Positions 37,656 to 47,414 of a stretch of 64,000 bases of DNA are shown here, in pieces. Both the position numbers and the translations under genes were made by a program. Source of the DNA: Acidobacteriota bacterium (GTDB taxonomy: Bacteria; Acidobacteriota; Thermoanaerobaculia; Multivoradales; Multivoraceae); NCBI GenBank assembly GCA_026707325.1, contig JAPOXA010000037.1, positions 186,001 through 250,000 of the forward strand. Direction: 5' to 3'. The notes below the pieces were generated by a model. The model worked only from the letters and a program-made list of their open reading frames with translations, was not told where the DNA came from and searched no databases. The number at the start of each line of letters is the position of its first letter. Position 1 is the stretch's first letter.

Positions 37656-38903
37656 TTGGACCGATTTCCAGGCGTTGATTTCATGAACTTCGACTCGCTG
37701 CTCAGCGGCGAGGAACGACTCATGCGGGACACCGTCCGGCAGTTCGTCGACGAACGCGTGAAGCCCATCATCGAGCAGTGCCATCGCGAGGCGAAGGCGC
37801 CGATGGAACTCGCTCCCGAACTGGGCGATCTGAACCTCTTCGGGGCGAACTTCACCGAGTACGGGCTGCCGGGCCTGGGCGATGTCGCGTACGGCCTCGT
37901 CATGCAGGAGCTGGAGCGCGGGGACTCGGGCGTCCGCAGCATGGTCTCGGTTCAGAGTTCCCTGGTCATGTACCCGATTCTCACGTTCGGCTCTCAGGAG
38001 CAGAAGGACCGGTTCATTCCCGGGCTGGCGAGCGGCCGGATGATCGGCTGCTTCGGACTCACCGAGCCGGACTTCGGTTCGAACCCGTCGGCTATGCGCA
38101 CGCGGGCGCGGCGGGACGGGGACTGCTGGGTGCTGAACGGCGCCAAGCAGTGGATCACGAACGGCAACGTCGCCGATGTGGCCGTCGTCTGGGCGCGCAC
38201 CGACGAGGGGATCCGGGGCTTTCTCGTCGAGAAGGGGACGGAGGGCTTCACCAGCGCCGAGATGCACGGCAAGTTCTCGTTGCGGGCCTCGGCGACCGGC
38301 GAACTCTCGTTTCAGAACTGCCGGATTCCGAAAGGCAACATCCTGCCGGGCACCCGGGGCGTCGGCTCAGCGCTGCAGACCCTGAACCAGGCGCGCTACG
38401 GCATCTGCTGGGGCGGCCTCGGATCGGCGATGGAGTGCTACCACACGGCGCTCGAGTACGCCCGGCAACGGGTGCAGTTCGCCGGTCAGCCGATCGCCAG
38501 CCACCAGCTCGTCCAGGAGAAGCTGGCCTGGATGATCACCGAGATCACCAAGGGACAGTTCCTCGTCTACCAGTTGGCGGGGCTGAAGACGGCGGGGACG
38601 ATGGAGCCGCAGCACGTCTCGATGTGCAAGCGGAACAACGTCTGGGTGGCGCGTGAATGCGCGAAGCTGGCGCGCGAGATCCTGGGCGCCAACGGCATTT
38701 CCGACGAGTACCCGGTGGTCCGCCACATGCTGAACATCGAGTCCGTCTACACCTACGAGGGGACGCACGACATCCACGGTCTCGTGATCGGCCAGGCGAT
38801 CACCGGCATTCCCTCCTTCAACCCGCCGATGAGCCGCGATCAGGCGCGCGAGGCCGTCGACCGGCCGGCGCCGGCCGCTGCCGCCGCGGGGGCCGGCTCG
38901 TGA
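37656..38903 (+). CDS. Acyl-CoA dehydrogenase, glutaryl-CoA dehydrogenase-like
   Basis: A 415-residue FAD enzyme. Motifs: [17 protein letters not shown] (flavin/substrate), [25 protein letters not shown], and [18 protein letters not shown] with the catalytic Glu of glutaryl-CoA and short-chain dehydrogenases. Similarity is highest to the glutaryl-CoA dehydrogenase group (lysine/tryptophan catabolism), an inference from motifs. TTG 37656 has a GGGAGAGGG just upstream, whereas ATG 37683 lacks one; a TAGGGT box at 37617-37622 is a possible promoter. A Pro/Ala-rich tail ends the protein, and the TGA overlaps glpX. Confidence 0.87.
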   Translation: MDRFPGVDFMNFDSLLSGEERLMRDTVRQFVDERVKPIIEQCHREAKAPMELAPELGDLNLFGANFTEYGLPGLGDVAYGLVMQELERGDSGVRSMVSVQSSLVMYPILTFGSQEQKDRFIPGLASGRMIGCFGLTEPDFGSNPSAMRTRARRDGDCWVLNGAKQWITNGNVADVAVVWARTDEGIRGFLVEKGTEGFTSAEMHGKFSLRASATGELSFQNCRIPKGNILPGTRGVGSALQTLNQARYGICWGGLGSAMECYHTALEYARQRVQFAGQPIASHQLVQEKLAWMITEITKGQFLVYQLAGLKTAGTMEPQHVSMCKRNNVWVARECAKLAREILGANGISDEYPVVRHMLNIESVYTYEGTHDIHGLVIGQAITGIPSFNPPMSRDQAREAVDRPAPAAAAAGAGS

Positions 38904-39874
38904 CCGGGGAACTCCGCGACCACGACTTCGTCGCCGTCACCGAGGCCGCCGCGGTCGCGGCGGCCCAGACGATGGGATACGGCGACCGCCACCACTCGGA
39001 CCACGTCGCCGTCGAGGCGATGCGCGGGGTCCTGGCGGACATGGCGATCGACGGCCGGGTGGTGATCGGCGAGGGGGAGCGGGACAAGGCGCCCATGCTC
39101 TACGTCGGCGAGGAAGTCGGCCGCAGGGCGGCGGGCGATCTGCAGGTGGACTTCGCGGTCGACCCCCTGGAGGGGACGAATCTCTGCGCCACCGGGGCTT
39201 CGGACGCGATGGCGGTGCTCGCCGCCTCCGAGCGCGGCGGTCTGCTCCACGCCCCCGACATCTACATGGACAAGATCGTCGTCGGCCCGACCGCTCGCGG
39301 GAAGGTCGACCTGGACGCTCCGGTAGAGGACAACCTGAAGGCGATCGCCGGCGCGTTCGACTGCGCCGTCAGCGCCCTGACCGTGGTCGTTCTCGACCGG
39401 GACCGGCACCGGGGCCTGATCGACGACATCCGGACCGCCGGAGCGCGCATCAAGCTGATCGGCGACGGGGACCTGTCGACGGCGATCGCGGCGGCGGTCC
39501 GCGGCACCGGCGTCCACGCGGTGATCGGCGCCGGCGGCGCGCCGGAGGGCGTGATCACCGCGGCGGCGATGCGTTGCCTCGGCGGGGAGATCCAGGGGCG
39601 GCTGTCGGCGCTCTCGGACGAGCAGAAGCGGCGGCTCGCCCAGTTCGACATCGAGGATCCCGACCGCGTCTACACCACCGAAGAGCTTGCGCCGGGGGAC
39701 GACATCCTCTTCTGCTGCACCGGCGTCACCGGCGGCGACCTGCTCCGGGGCGTCCGCTTCTTTGGCGACGGCTTCCGGACGTCGACGTTGACCATGTCGC
39801 TCAGGGAGGGCGTCATTCGCTTTGTCGAGACGATTCACCGTGGCGAGGACGGCGGTCCCGTCTACTTCTACTGA
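38900..39874 (+). CDS. glpX: Class II fructose-1,6-bisphosphatase
   Basis: Gluconeogenic phosphatase of the GlpX type, 324 residues. Metal-binding motifs are [12 protein letters not shown] (near 55) and [10 protein letters not shown] (near 84), followed by [27 protein letters not shown] and [19 protein letters not shown]. All expected acidic residues are present. GTG 38900 overlaps the dehydrogenase stop by 4 bp. A longer in-frame extension upstream runs antisense-like within the dehydrogenase gene and is not conserved. Confidence 0.93.
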   Translation: MTGELRDHDFVAVTEAAAVAAAQTMGYGDRHHSDHVAVEAMRGVLADMAIDGRVVIGEGERDKAPMLYVGEEVGRRAAGDLQVDFAVDPLEGTNLCATGASDAMAVLAASERGGLLHAPDIYMDKIVVGPTARGKVDLDAPVEDNLKAIAGAFDCAVSALTVVVLDRDRHRGLIDDIRTAGARIKLIGDGDLSTAIAAAVRGTGVHAVIGAGGAPEGVITAAAMRCLGGEIQGRLSALSDEQKRRLAQFDIEDPDRVYTTEELAPGDDILFCCTGVTGGDLLRGVRFFGDGFRTSTLTMSLREGVIRFVETIHRGEDGGPVYFY

Positions 39875-39910
39875 GGTGGGGAACGTGGACGGCACCGTGA
39901 CGGAGCGGCC

Positions 39911-40399
39911 GTGATCAAGCCGGACCACTGGATCCGTGCCTGGGGCGAGGCGGGCGGCGTCGACCCCTTCGAACCGGACCAGGTGAACGCGGCCAGCTAC
40001 GACGTCCGTGTCGGCGACCACTGGATCTGCCCCACCCGCGACCCGGAGGAGTTCCACGGCGACCGGATCAAGCTGTTCCCGAACGAGGTCGTGCTCGCCA
40101 CCACCCTCGAGTTCGTGCGCATTCCGCGTTCGGTGGCCTGCGACCTGAAGCTCAAGTCGACGCTGGGCCGGTTGTGGATCAACCACTCGCTGGCCGGCTG
40201 GTGCGACCCGGGATTCGAGGGGAACATCACCCTGGAGCTGCAGAACCTGGGCCCGGTGCCCTTCGTGCTCGACGCGGGCCGCCGGATCGCCCAGATCATC
40301 TTCATCGCGATGGAGTCGGAGCCGCGGACCGCCTACGGCGAACCGGGCGCTGGAAGCCGGTACCAGCACCAGCGCGGCGCGACCCGCGCCCGCTCCTGA
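39911..40399 (+). CDS. dcd: dCTP deaminase
   Basis: Deaminates dCTP to dUTP, the route to dTTP, 162 residues. Motifs: NAASYDVRVGDHWI, LATTLEFVRIPRSVACDLKLKS with KSTLGR (substrate phosphates), WCDPGFEGNITLEL with the catalytic Glu, RRIAQIIF, and the C-terminal GSRYQHQRG flap. It is shorter than E. coli Dcd (193). The start is GTG 39911 in a 36-nt gap after glpX. It could be the bifunctional dCTP deaminase/dUTPase type; the sequence alone does not decide. Confidence 0.85.
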   Translation: MIKPDHWIRAWGEAGGVDPFEPDQVNAASYDVRVGDHWICPTRDPEEFHGDRIKLFPNEVVLATTLEFVRIPRSVACDLKLKSTLGRLWINHSLAGWCDPGFEGNITLELQNLGPVPFVLDAGRRIAQIIFIAMESEPRTAYGEPGAGSRYQHQRGATRARS

Positions 40400-40412
40400 G
40401 GCGGAGGCTGCC

Positions 40413-40886
40413 GTGCCGGAACCCGTTCAGCAGACGATTCGGCTCTCCATCGGCAGTCGGTACGAGAACATCGAGCTGGTGCAGGCGGTGCTCGACGAAA
40501 CGCTGGAGTCCCTGCCGATCGACGAGGAGACCGCCTACTGGATGGAGATCGCGTTACGGGAGGCGCTGACCAACGCGATCAAGCACGGCAACGGCCTCGA
40601 TCCGGAGAAGAAGGTCGACGTGTGTCTGGCGGTGGGCAAGAGCGGGATCGACATCACCGTCGAGGACCAGGGCAGCGGCTTCGATCCTGGCGCCGTGGCG
40701 GACCCGCTGGCGCCCGACAACCTGCTCAAGACGGAAGGCAGAGGCATCTTCTACATGCGGAAGTTCATGGATAAGATCGACTACGATTTCGGCGCCGGCG
40801 GCGGCACGAAGGTTCGGCTTCACAAGAAGTTCGACGCCCCGGCCAGCAGCGCCGAAGCAAACCAGGGAGGAGCGAATGAAGATTGA
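40413..40886 (+). CDS. Anti-sigma factor kinase (RsbW/SpoIIAB-like)
   Basis: A 157-residue GHKL-fold ATPase. The N box is ALREALTNAIKHGN (near 47-60), the G1 box EDQGSGFDP, and the G2 region GRGIFYMRKFMD. Such kinases bind a sigma factor and phosphorylate a STAS antagonist. The next gene is just such a STAS protein, overlapping by 11 bp. No sigma factor gene is nearby, so the controlled target is unknown. GTG 40413 has a GGCGGAGG upstream. Confidence 0.85.
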   Translation: MPEPVQQTIRLSIGSRYENIELVQAVLDETLESLPIDEETAYWMEIALREALTNAIKHGNGLDPEKKVDVCLAVGKSGIDITVEDQGSGFDPGAVADPLAPDNLLKTEGRGIFYMRKFMDKIDYDFGAGGGTKVRLHKKFDAPASSAEANQGGANED

Positions 40887-41214
40887 CAAGCGCCAGCGGG
40901 ATGGAGCGACGATTCTCGATCTCCAGGGCAGGATCACGATCGGCGAGGGCGACGTTGCCTTGAGAGAGGCTGTCCTCGCGGCGGTCGGCGAAGGCGCGAC
41001 GAACATCCTGCTCAACATGGGGCGCGTGCGCTCCATCGACTCCTCCGGCGTCGGTGAACTGGTTGCCGCCTACACCACGGTCACCAACCGGGGCGGCAAG
41101 CTGCGTCTGTTCTCCATGCCGAAGAGGGTTTTGGGCGTGCTCGAGATCACCCAGTTGATCACCGTCCTGGACATCCTGGAGGACGAGGCCGAGGCCGTCG
41201 CTTCGCTCGCCTGA
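40876..41214 (+). CDS. Anti-sigma factor antagonist (STAS domain)
   Basis: A 112-residue single STAS domain. The phosphorylation site is in VRSIDSSGVGEL (near 52-63); DLQGRITIGEGDVALREAV and LRLFSMPKRVLGVLEITQL are standard. In the partner-switching scheme the unphosphorylated form releases the sigma factor from its kinase. ATG 40876 has a GGGAGGAGCG just upstream and lies within the kinase gene's 3' end, so the two are coupled. A predicted membrane PDZ/S41-like protein follows 7 nt later. Confidence 0.9.
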   Translation: MKIDKRQRDGATILDLQGRITIGEGDVALREAVLAAVGEGATNILLNMGRVRSIDSSGVGELVAAYTTVTNRGGKLRLFSMPKRVLGVLEITQLITVLDILEDEAEAVASLA

Positions 41215-41221
41215 GAGAGCG

Positions 41222-42439
41222 GTGAACGCGGAAGGCAGGGGGCGGTCGCGGGAGCATCGCCGCCACGGGGTCGGCGGCGGCCGTCAGGCTGTCGTCTGGC
41301 TGTCCCTGCTCCTGGTTCTTGGTCTCGCCGGCGGCGCCTGGCTGGGCGCCAGCGACGACGCGGAAGACGGCGGACGGGACTCGATCTACAAGTACCTCAC
41401 GCTGTGGGAAGAGGTACTTCGGCTGATCCGGGGCTCGTATGTCGAGGAGACCGACGGACGCAGCCTGACGGCGGGCGCCATGGATGGGGTGACGGATGCC
41501 CTCGATCCCTTCTCGGTCTACGTGCCGCCGGGCGAGGTCGAGTCGTACCGGGCAGCGCGTGAGGTAGGCCGCCGGCATTCGGGCGTCCTGGTGCTGAAGG
41601 AGCGCGGCACTGCCTATGTGGTCGCGGTCGACGGCGGCAGCCCGGCCGAGGCCGCGGGTCTGGAGCGGAACGACATCGTCGCCGGTATCAACGGTCGCTC
41701 TTCGCGGGCGATGCCCCTCTGGGAACTGCGGCGTCAGCTCGCCGGCCCGGTTGGTTCCGAACTGGACCTGGAACTGGTGCGGCGCGGCAACAGCGTGGAA
41801 GCGAGCCTGACCCTGGACGAGTACGAACCGCTGCAACCCGAGTTCGAAGAGGTCGACGGTGTCGGCCTGCTGAGGATCCCGAGCTTCGGTTCCGGCACGG
41901 TCGCACAGGTGGAGGCGTTGCTCGACGGCTACGCCGGCGACTCCCTGCTGATCGATCTCCGCGGCGTGGCGGGGGGTTCCGCGGAGGCTGCCTACGCGGT
42001 AGCGGGCCTGTTCGCGGAGGGCGAGCTGGGCAGCCTGATCGACCGGGACGGCCGGAAGCTCGCGACCTTCCAGGGCGCGGGGGGCCTGTACTCGGGCGAT
42101 ATCGGCGTCCTGACCGATCGCAGTTCCCAGGGACCGGCCGAGATCCTGACCGCCGTCCTGCGTCAGTCGGTCGACGCGGACCACTACGGCGAGTCGACCT
42201 TCGGCTACGCCGGAACGCTGCAGCAGATCGAGCTGCCGAACGGCGGCGGCCTGCTGGAAACGACCGCGGCCTTCTACACGGACCCGGAAGGTGAACGGCT
42301 GAACGGCCGTATCCGCGTCGCCAACGAAGACCGCCTGAGCGCGCTCTTCTTCGGCGAGAGGGACGAGGGAACGGATCCGATGCTGGAAGGCGCCCTGGAG
42401 CTCATCCTCGAAGCTCCCGCCGAGCCCGCGCAGTTGTAG
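41222..42439 (+). CDS. PDZ/S41-like periplasmic protein, predicted pseudoprotease
   Basis: A 405-residue membrane-anchored protein with the shape of a C-terminal processing peptidase: signal anchor (about 23-42), N-terminal helical part with AMDGVTDALDPFSVYVP, PDZ domain (about 115-200), and an S41 core. The catalytic serine position is Gly (G304 in RSSQGPAEIL), and the catalytic lysine position is Tyr (Y329 in STFGYAG). The 25-residue spacing of these positions matches the Ser-Lys spacing of S41 enzymes, so the alignment is secure. It is probably a non-catalytic scaffold or sensor. It sits right after the kinase/STAS pair. GTG 41222; the 3' end overlaps mazG by 38 bp on the other strand. Confidence 0.82.
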   Translation: MNAEGRGRSREHRRHGVGGGRQAVVWLSLLLVLGLAGGAWLGASDDAEDGGRDSIYKYLTLWEEVLRLIRGSYVEETDGRSLTAGAMDGVTDALDPFSVYVPPGEVESYRAAREVGRRHSGVLVLKERGTAYVVAVDGGSPAEAAGLERNDIVAGINGRSSRAMPLWELRRQLAGPVGSELDLELVRRGNSVEASLTLDEYEPLQPEFEEVDGVGLLRIPSFGSGTVAQVEALLDGYAGDSLLIDLRGVAGGSAEAAYAVAGLFAEGELGSLIDRDGRKLATFQGAGGLYSGDIGVLTDRSSQGPAEILTAVLRQSVDADHYGESTFGYAGTLQQIELPNGGGLLETTAAFYTDPEGERLNGRIRVANEDRLSALFFGERDEGTDPMLEGALELILEAPAEPAQL

Positions 42440-43253
42440 CCCGCTTCGCCCGCTCCCACAGCCGTTCCAGTTCCTCCATCCGGTGGTCGCCGCCGGGCCC
42501 GAGCTCCGCCTCCATGGCCGCGAAGCGGCGACGGAACTTGCGGTTCGCCGCCGCCAGCGCGCGCTCCGGGTCCACCTTCAGGTGGCGGGCCAGGTTGGCG
42601 ACCGCGAACAGCACGTCGCCCAGTTCCTCTTCGACCCGCGCCTTTGCCCCGGCGGATCGGCTGGCCCGGTCGCCGGCCGTCTCGCGGTCCAGCTCGCCGA
42701 GTTCCTCGGCCACCTTGGCGCGCACGGCTTCGGTCGAGTCCCAGTCGAAACCGATACCGGCCGCTTTCTGGCCGAGACGGTAGGCGCCGACCAGGGCCGG
42801 CAGGGAGATCGGGACGCCGTCCAGCGCGGAACGCTCGCCGCCGGAGTTCCGCTTGCGCTGTTCCCACATCGCCGCGACTTCGGCCGCGGAACCCGGCCCT
42901 GCCTGGTCCTTCTCGTCGCCGAAGACGTGAGGGTGGCGCACGACCATCTTGTCGATCACGGTGCGGATCGCTCCGCCGAGGGGTATCTCCTCCAGTTCGG
43001 CGCCGGCCAGCCGGGCGACGTACACCGCCTCGAACAGCAGATCGCCCAGTTCCTCGTTGATCGCGGCGGGATCGCGTTCGTCGATCGCCGCGGCCAGTTC
43101 GTGGGCTTCCTCGATCAGATAGGCCCGAAGATCCGCCAGTGACAGCTCACGGTCCCAGGGGCAGTCGATGCGCAGCCGATCGATCAGCTCGGCGATCGGA
43201 GCGAGCGAGCAGGAGTCGGTTCCCGCGCCGTCGCCTTTGTTACGATCTTGCAT
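42402..43253 (-). CDS. mazG: Nucleoside triphosphate pyrophosphohydrolase MazG
   Basis: A 283-residue two-domain MazG. It hydrolyses NTPs and dNTPs to monophosphates, clearing abnormal nucleotides. The first domain has DCPWDRELSLADLRAYLIEE and ELGDLLFEAV; the second has VAEELGELDRE and EEELGDVLFAVANLARH with NRKFRRRF. ATG 43253 was chosen at the first residue consistent with a normal length. It converges with the S41-like gene and is divergent from the DUF1844 gene. Confidence 0.92.
   Translation of the reverse strand: MQDRNKGDGAGTDSCSLAPIAELIDRLRIDCPWDRELSLADLRAYLIEEAHELAAAIDERDPAAINEELGDLLFEAVYVARLAGAELEEIPLGGAIRTVIDKMVVRHPHVFGDEKDQAGPGSAAEVAAMWEQRKRNSGGERSALDGVPISLPALVGAYRLGQKAAGIGFDWDSTEAVRAKVAEELGELDRETAGDRASRSAGAKARVEEELGDVLFAVANLARHLKVDPERALAAANRKFRRRFAAMEAELGPGGDHRMEELERLWERAKRATTARARRELRG
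43241..43246 (+). promoter_or_regulatory. TACGAT -10 box for the DUF1844 gene
   Basis: TTACGAT lies 29 nt before GTG 43276, overlapping the divergent mazG start. Here a Shine-Dalgarno follows, unlike the leaderless cases. Confidence 0.35.
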
Positions 43254-43275
43254 TCGTTGGGAGCGGAGGTCGGAA

Positions 43276-43764
43276 GTGAAGGTAACCGACAGAAGGATGT
43301 TCACGGACGACGGCGAACTGCGCGAAGAGTACCGCTTCCTCGAGCAGCAGAAGGCCGGGGGAGCCGCGCCGGCCGCGGAGCAGCCGCCCCCGGTCGCTGG
43401 CCAGGACAACGCGCCTCGTGCGAGCGAGTCGCCGGCCGGCGGGGCTGGACAGGCCGCATCCGCGACGCCGTCCCAGGGCGCCGGAGCCGCCGAGGCTCCG
43501 CGGATGCCGCCGGGCGGGGCGCAGTCTCCGGGCTTCATGGACCTGGTCGCCGTTCTGGCCGAGCCGATCGCCTTCCTGCTCGGCGATGCCCAGTTGCCGG
43601 ACGGTCAAAGCGCCCAGGATCTGCCGCGGGCCCGGCTCCACATCGATTTGCTGGCGGTGCTGCAGGAGAAGACGCGGGGCAACGTCCCCGAGCAGGAGAC
43701 GGCCGTGCTCGAGGATCTTCTCGCGCAGCTCCGGATGCGGTACGTCGAGAAGAGCCGGACCTGA
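43276..43764 (+). CDS. DUF1844-domain protein
   Basis: A 162-residue protein. The N-terminal MKVTDRRMFTDDGELREEY is charged; a Pro/Ala/Gly-rich linker follows; the C-terminal part, FMDLVAVLAEPIAFLLGD with LHIDLLAVLQEKTRGNVPEQE, is the DUF1844 domain. Function is unknown. GTG 43276 has GGAGGT 5 nt upstream. The following 224 bp contain only promoter elements of dnaK. Confidence 0.75.
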   Translation: MKVTDRRMFTDDGELREEYRFLEQQKAGGAAPAAEQPPPVAGQDNAPRASESPAGGAGQAASATPSQGAGAAEAPRMPPGGAQSPGFMDLVAVLAEPIAFLLGDAQLPDGQSAQDLPRARLHIDLLAVLQEKTRGNVPEQETAVLEDLLAQLRMRYVEKSRT

Positions 43765-43808
43765 TTGCCGGCCGATCCCGGCACGCTCGACGACGATGCC
43801 TTGTCCGT

Positions 43809-43833
43809 AATCTGAGCGTTTAGAAGTCAGATT
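43809..43833. promoter_or_regulatory. Inverted repeat upstream of the dnaK promoter
   Basis: AATCTGA-N11-TCAGATT, perfect 7-bp arms, 15 nt before the -35 box. It is AT-rich against a GC-rich background, so chance is less likely. It is not a CIRCE or a HAIR (CTTGAGT-N7-ACTCAAG) site; it may bind the HspR-like regulator encoded downstream or another factor. There is no T run, so a terminator is less likely. Confidence 0.4.
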
Positions 43834-43848
43834 GTCGCCTCCCCGGAC

Positions 43849-43877
43849 TTGACAACGGATCGCTTAGGTCTTAGTGT
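43849..43877 (+). promoter_or_regulatory. Housekeeping-type promoter of dnaK
   Basis: TTGACA at 43849-43854 is followed after 17 nt by TAGTGT at 43872-43877. This is the clearest sigma70-like promoter in the window. Transcription would begin near 43884, leaving a leader of about 105 nt. Confidence 0.5.
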
Positions 43878-43988
43878 TCACGTGGCATCGGGCCAGGCAG
43901 GCGGTTGACGCCGCACCCGTCCGAAGCGCCGCAAACAGAGAACCGACCCGTTCCCGCTCACTGGGCGGACGATTCAGGAGAGAGAGTC

Positions 43989-45938
<1,950 letters not shown>

Positions 45939-46370
45939 GTGGCGCCGCCGCGGTCGTCGCGTGAGCGCCGTCCCCCGTCCCGCCGTCGGCGGGTGGGGGG
46001 CGGCCGTTACGTGATGATCAGCAAGGTCGCCGAGCGCTACGACATCCATCCCCAGACGCTCCGGCTGTACGAGCGGGAGGGCCTTCTCGAGCCGCAACGG
46101 AGCGACGGCAACACCCGCCTCTACGATCAGGACTCCCTGAACCGGCTGGAGTCGATCCTGACCCTGACCCGGGACATGGGGGTCAACCTGGCGGGAGTCG
46201 AGGTCATCCTCACGCTGCAGGAACGGCTGGCGCGGCTCGAAGCCGAGCGGGACCGGCTACTCTCGATCGTCGAGCGCGATGCGGCGGACCGCCGCCGGGG
46301 TGTCCGGCGGCGGCACGCCCTGGTCTGGGTGCGGAGCGGCGCGCTGGTCAAGGTCGAGGACGAGGAGTGA
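45939..46370 (+). CDS. HspR-like MerR-family regulator
   Basis: A 143-residue MerR-family DNA-binding protein. The helix-turn-helix region is VMISKVAERYDIHPQTLRLYEREGLL; the LTRDMGVNLAGVEVIL stretch is characteristic of HspR, the repressor of dnaK operons. A C-terminal coiled-coil helix follows. HspR normally ends with hydrophobic residues; here the tail is acidic (KVEDEE). GTG 45939 immediately follows the dnaK stop and gives an Arg-rich extension; GTG 45993 would begin at GGGRYVMIS and is equally plausible. Being read with dnaK suggests autoregulation. Confidence 0.75.
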   Translation: MAPPRSSRERRPPSRRRRVGGGRYVMISKVAERYDIHPQTLRLYEREGLLEPQRSDGNTRLYDQDSLNRLESILTLTRDMGVNLAGVEVILTLQERLARLEAERDRLLSIVERDAADRRRGVRRRHALVWVRSGALVKVEDEE

Positions 46371-47116
46371 ACGAGGAAGGCTGCGAACTCTGTGGCGGGC
46401 GCGGTTGGATCGTGGACCTCGCCACGAACCGCGCCCGCCGCTGCACCTGCCACTCGGCGCGTGTTCGCGGCCGCCGCCTCGACGACCTGGGCATTCCGCC
46501 CAAGTACCAGGGTTGCCGGCTTACCAACTTCCGGCTCGCGGGAGACGTGGGCGACCAGCTCCTCACCGCGCGCCGCGACTGCGACCAGTACATCGAGGAG
46601 TTCATGGAGTTCGACGGATCGCTGAACGAAACCGGACTGGTGTTCATCGGCCCGAGCGGCCGGGGCAAGACGCACCTTGCCGTGGCCGTGCTGATCGAAC
46701 TGGCCGAGCAGTACGGCGTCGGCGGCCGCTTCGTCGACTTCACCAGTCTGGTCGCCGACATCCAGGCGACGTTCCAGCCCGACGCTCCGCGGAACCAGGC
46801 CGACCTGCTGCGTCCGCTCCAGGAGGCGGAGGTGGTCGTCGTCGACGAACTCGGCGCGCGGCGGCCCTCGCCCTTCGTCTCCGACACGCTGTACCTGCTG
46901 ATCAACGGCCGGTACATGGCCCGCCGGCCGACTCTGTTCACCAGCAACTACTACCTGACGTCCGAAGCCGACGGCGACCCCGCCGATGCTGCCCGGACCC
47001 TGGCCGGCCGCGTCCCCGCCAGCCTGATCAGCCGCCTCCACCAGATGGCGAAGCCGATCCTCATCGACGCCGTCCGCGACTTCCGCCACGAAATGCAGGC
47101 GCATCAGCATCGGTAG
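46367..47116 (+). CDS. DnaC/IstB-like AAA+ ATPase with N-terminal zinc motif
   Basis: A 249-residue AAA+ protein. The Walker A is GPSGRGKT at 95-102, the Walker B VVVDELG near 152, sensor 1 FTSNYYL near 180 and a C-terminal SLISRLHQMAKPILI arginine-finger region. The N-terminus has C6, C9, C26 and C28 (CELC and CTC), a likely zinc site as in primosomal DnaC/DnaI. It may load the replicative helicase. GTG 46367 overlaps the HspR-like stop, tying it to the dnaK operon. No replication gene is nearby. An IstB-type transposition helper is less likely, since no transposase is present. Confidence 0.72.
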   Translation: MNEEGCELCGGRGWIVDLATNRARRCTCHSARVRGRRLDDLGIPPKYQGCRLTNFRLAGDVGDQLLTARRDCDQYIEEFMEFDGSLNETGLVFIGPSGRGKTHLAVAVLIELAEQYGVGGRFVDFTSLVADIQATFQPDAPRNQADLLRPLQEAEVVVVDELGARRPSPFVSDTLYLLINGRYMARRPTLFTSNYYLTSEADGDPADAARTLAGRVPASLISRLHQMAKPILIDAVRDFRHEMQAHQHR

Positions 47117-47414
47117 CGGTGGCACCCGTCCCGCGGCGTCGGCCGGAGGGGAGGGTCCCAGAGGCACGCTCGCGCTGTCTCGGAGTCTGGAGAGCCGTGC
47201 GCTCGCTGTTGTCGGTCGACGCCGCAGGACTGGACGCTTGCACTTCGACGTAGCGCCGCGTCGCCTGCTGTAGAGGAATCCAGAGTACTGACCCCGTACC
47301 TCCGGGTGCGCGGGTCCTCTGACCCGCCGCCGCCGAAGGCGGCTGACGAGCGCGCCGGCCGCCAGGCCGGCACCTCTCGAGGAAACCACCGTTTCGTCGT
47401 ATTTCCAATAACGT
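47117..47414. other. 298-bp intergenic region
   Basis: No gene seen. It holds a hairpin repeat (47308-47371), and near 47275-47298 an odd gaggaatccagagtactgac stretch that may be a mobile-element remnant (not shown). AT-richer DNA at 47395-47414 (TATTTCCAATAACGT) directly before the SpoIID-like gene may be its promoter. Confidence 0.5.
47308..47371. repeat. Dispersed hairpin repeat, modules A+B+C
   Basis: GCGGGTC-CTCT-GACCCGC (47310-47327), GCCGCC-GAA-GGCGGC (47329-47343), GCCGGCC-GCCA-GGCCGGC (47354-47371). Same order and orientation as the copy at 10931. Confidence 0.78.

Noticed and set aside
43801-43988. CIRCE or HAIR element before dnaK
   Set aside because: Neither TTAGCACTC-N9-GAGTGCTAA nor CTTGAGT-N7-ACTCAAG is present; only the different AATCTGA-N11-TCAGATT repeat.
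43905-43988. Longer dnaK start at TTG 43905
   Set aside because: It would add 28 residues absent from DnaK and overlaps the transcribed leader; TTG 43989 has a good ribosome-binding site.
47270-47305. Remnant of an insertion-sequence end
   Set aside because: The ggaatccagagtactgac stretch seems familiar from mobile-element ends, but no transposase frame or matching inverted repeat exists here.
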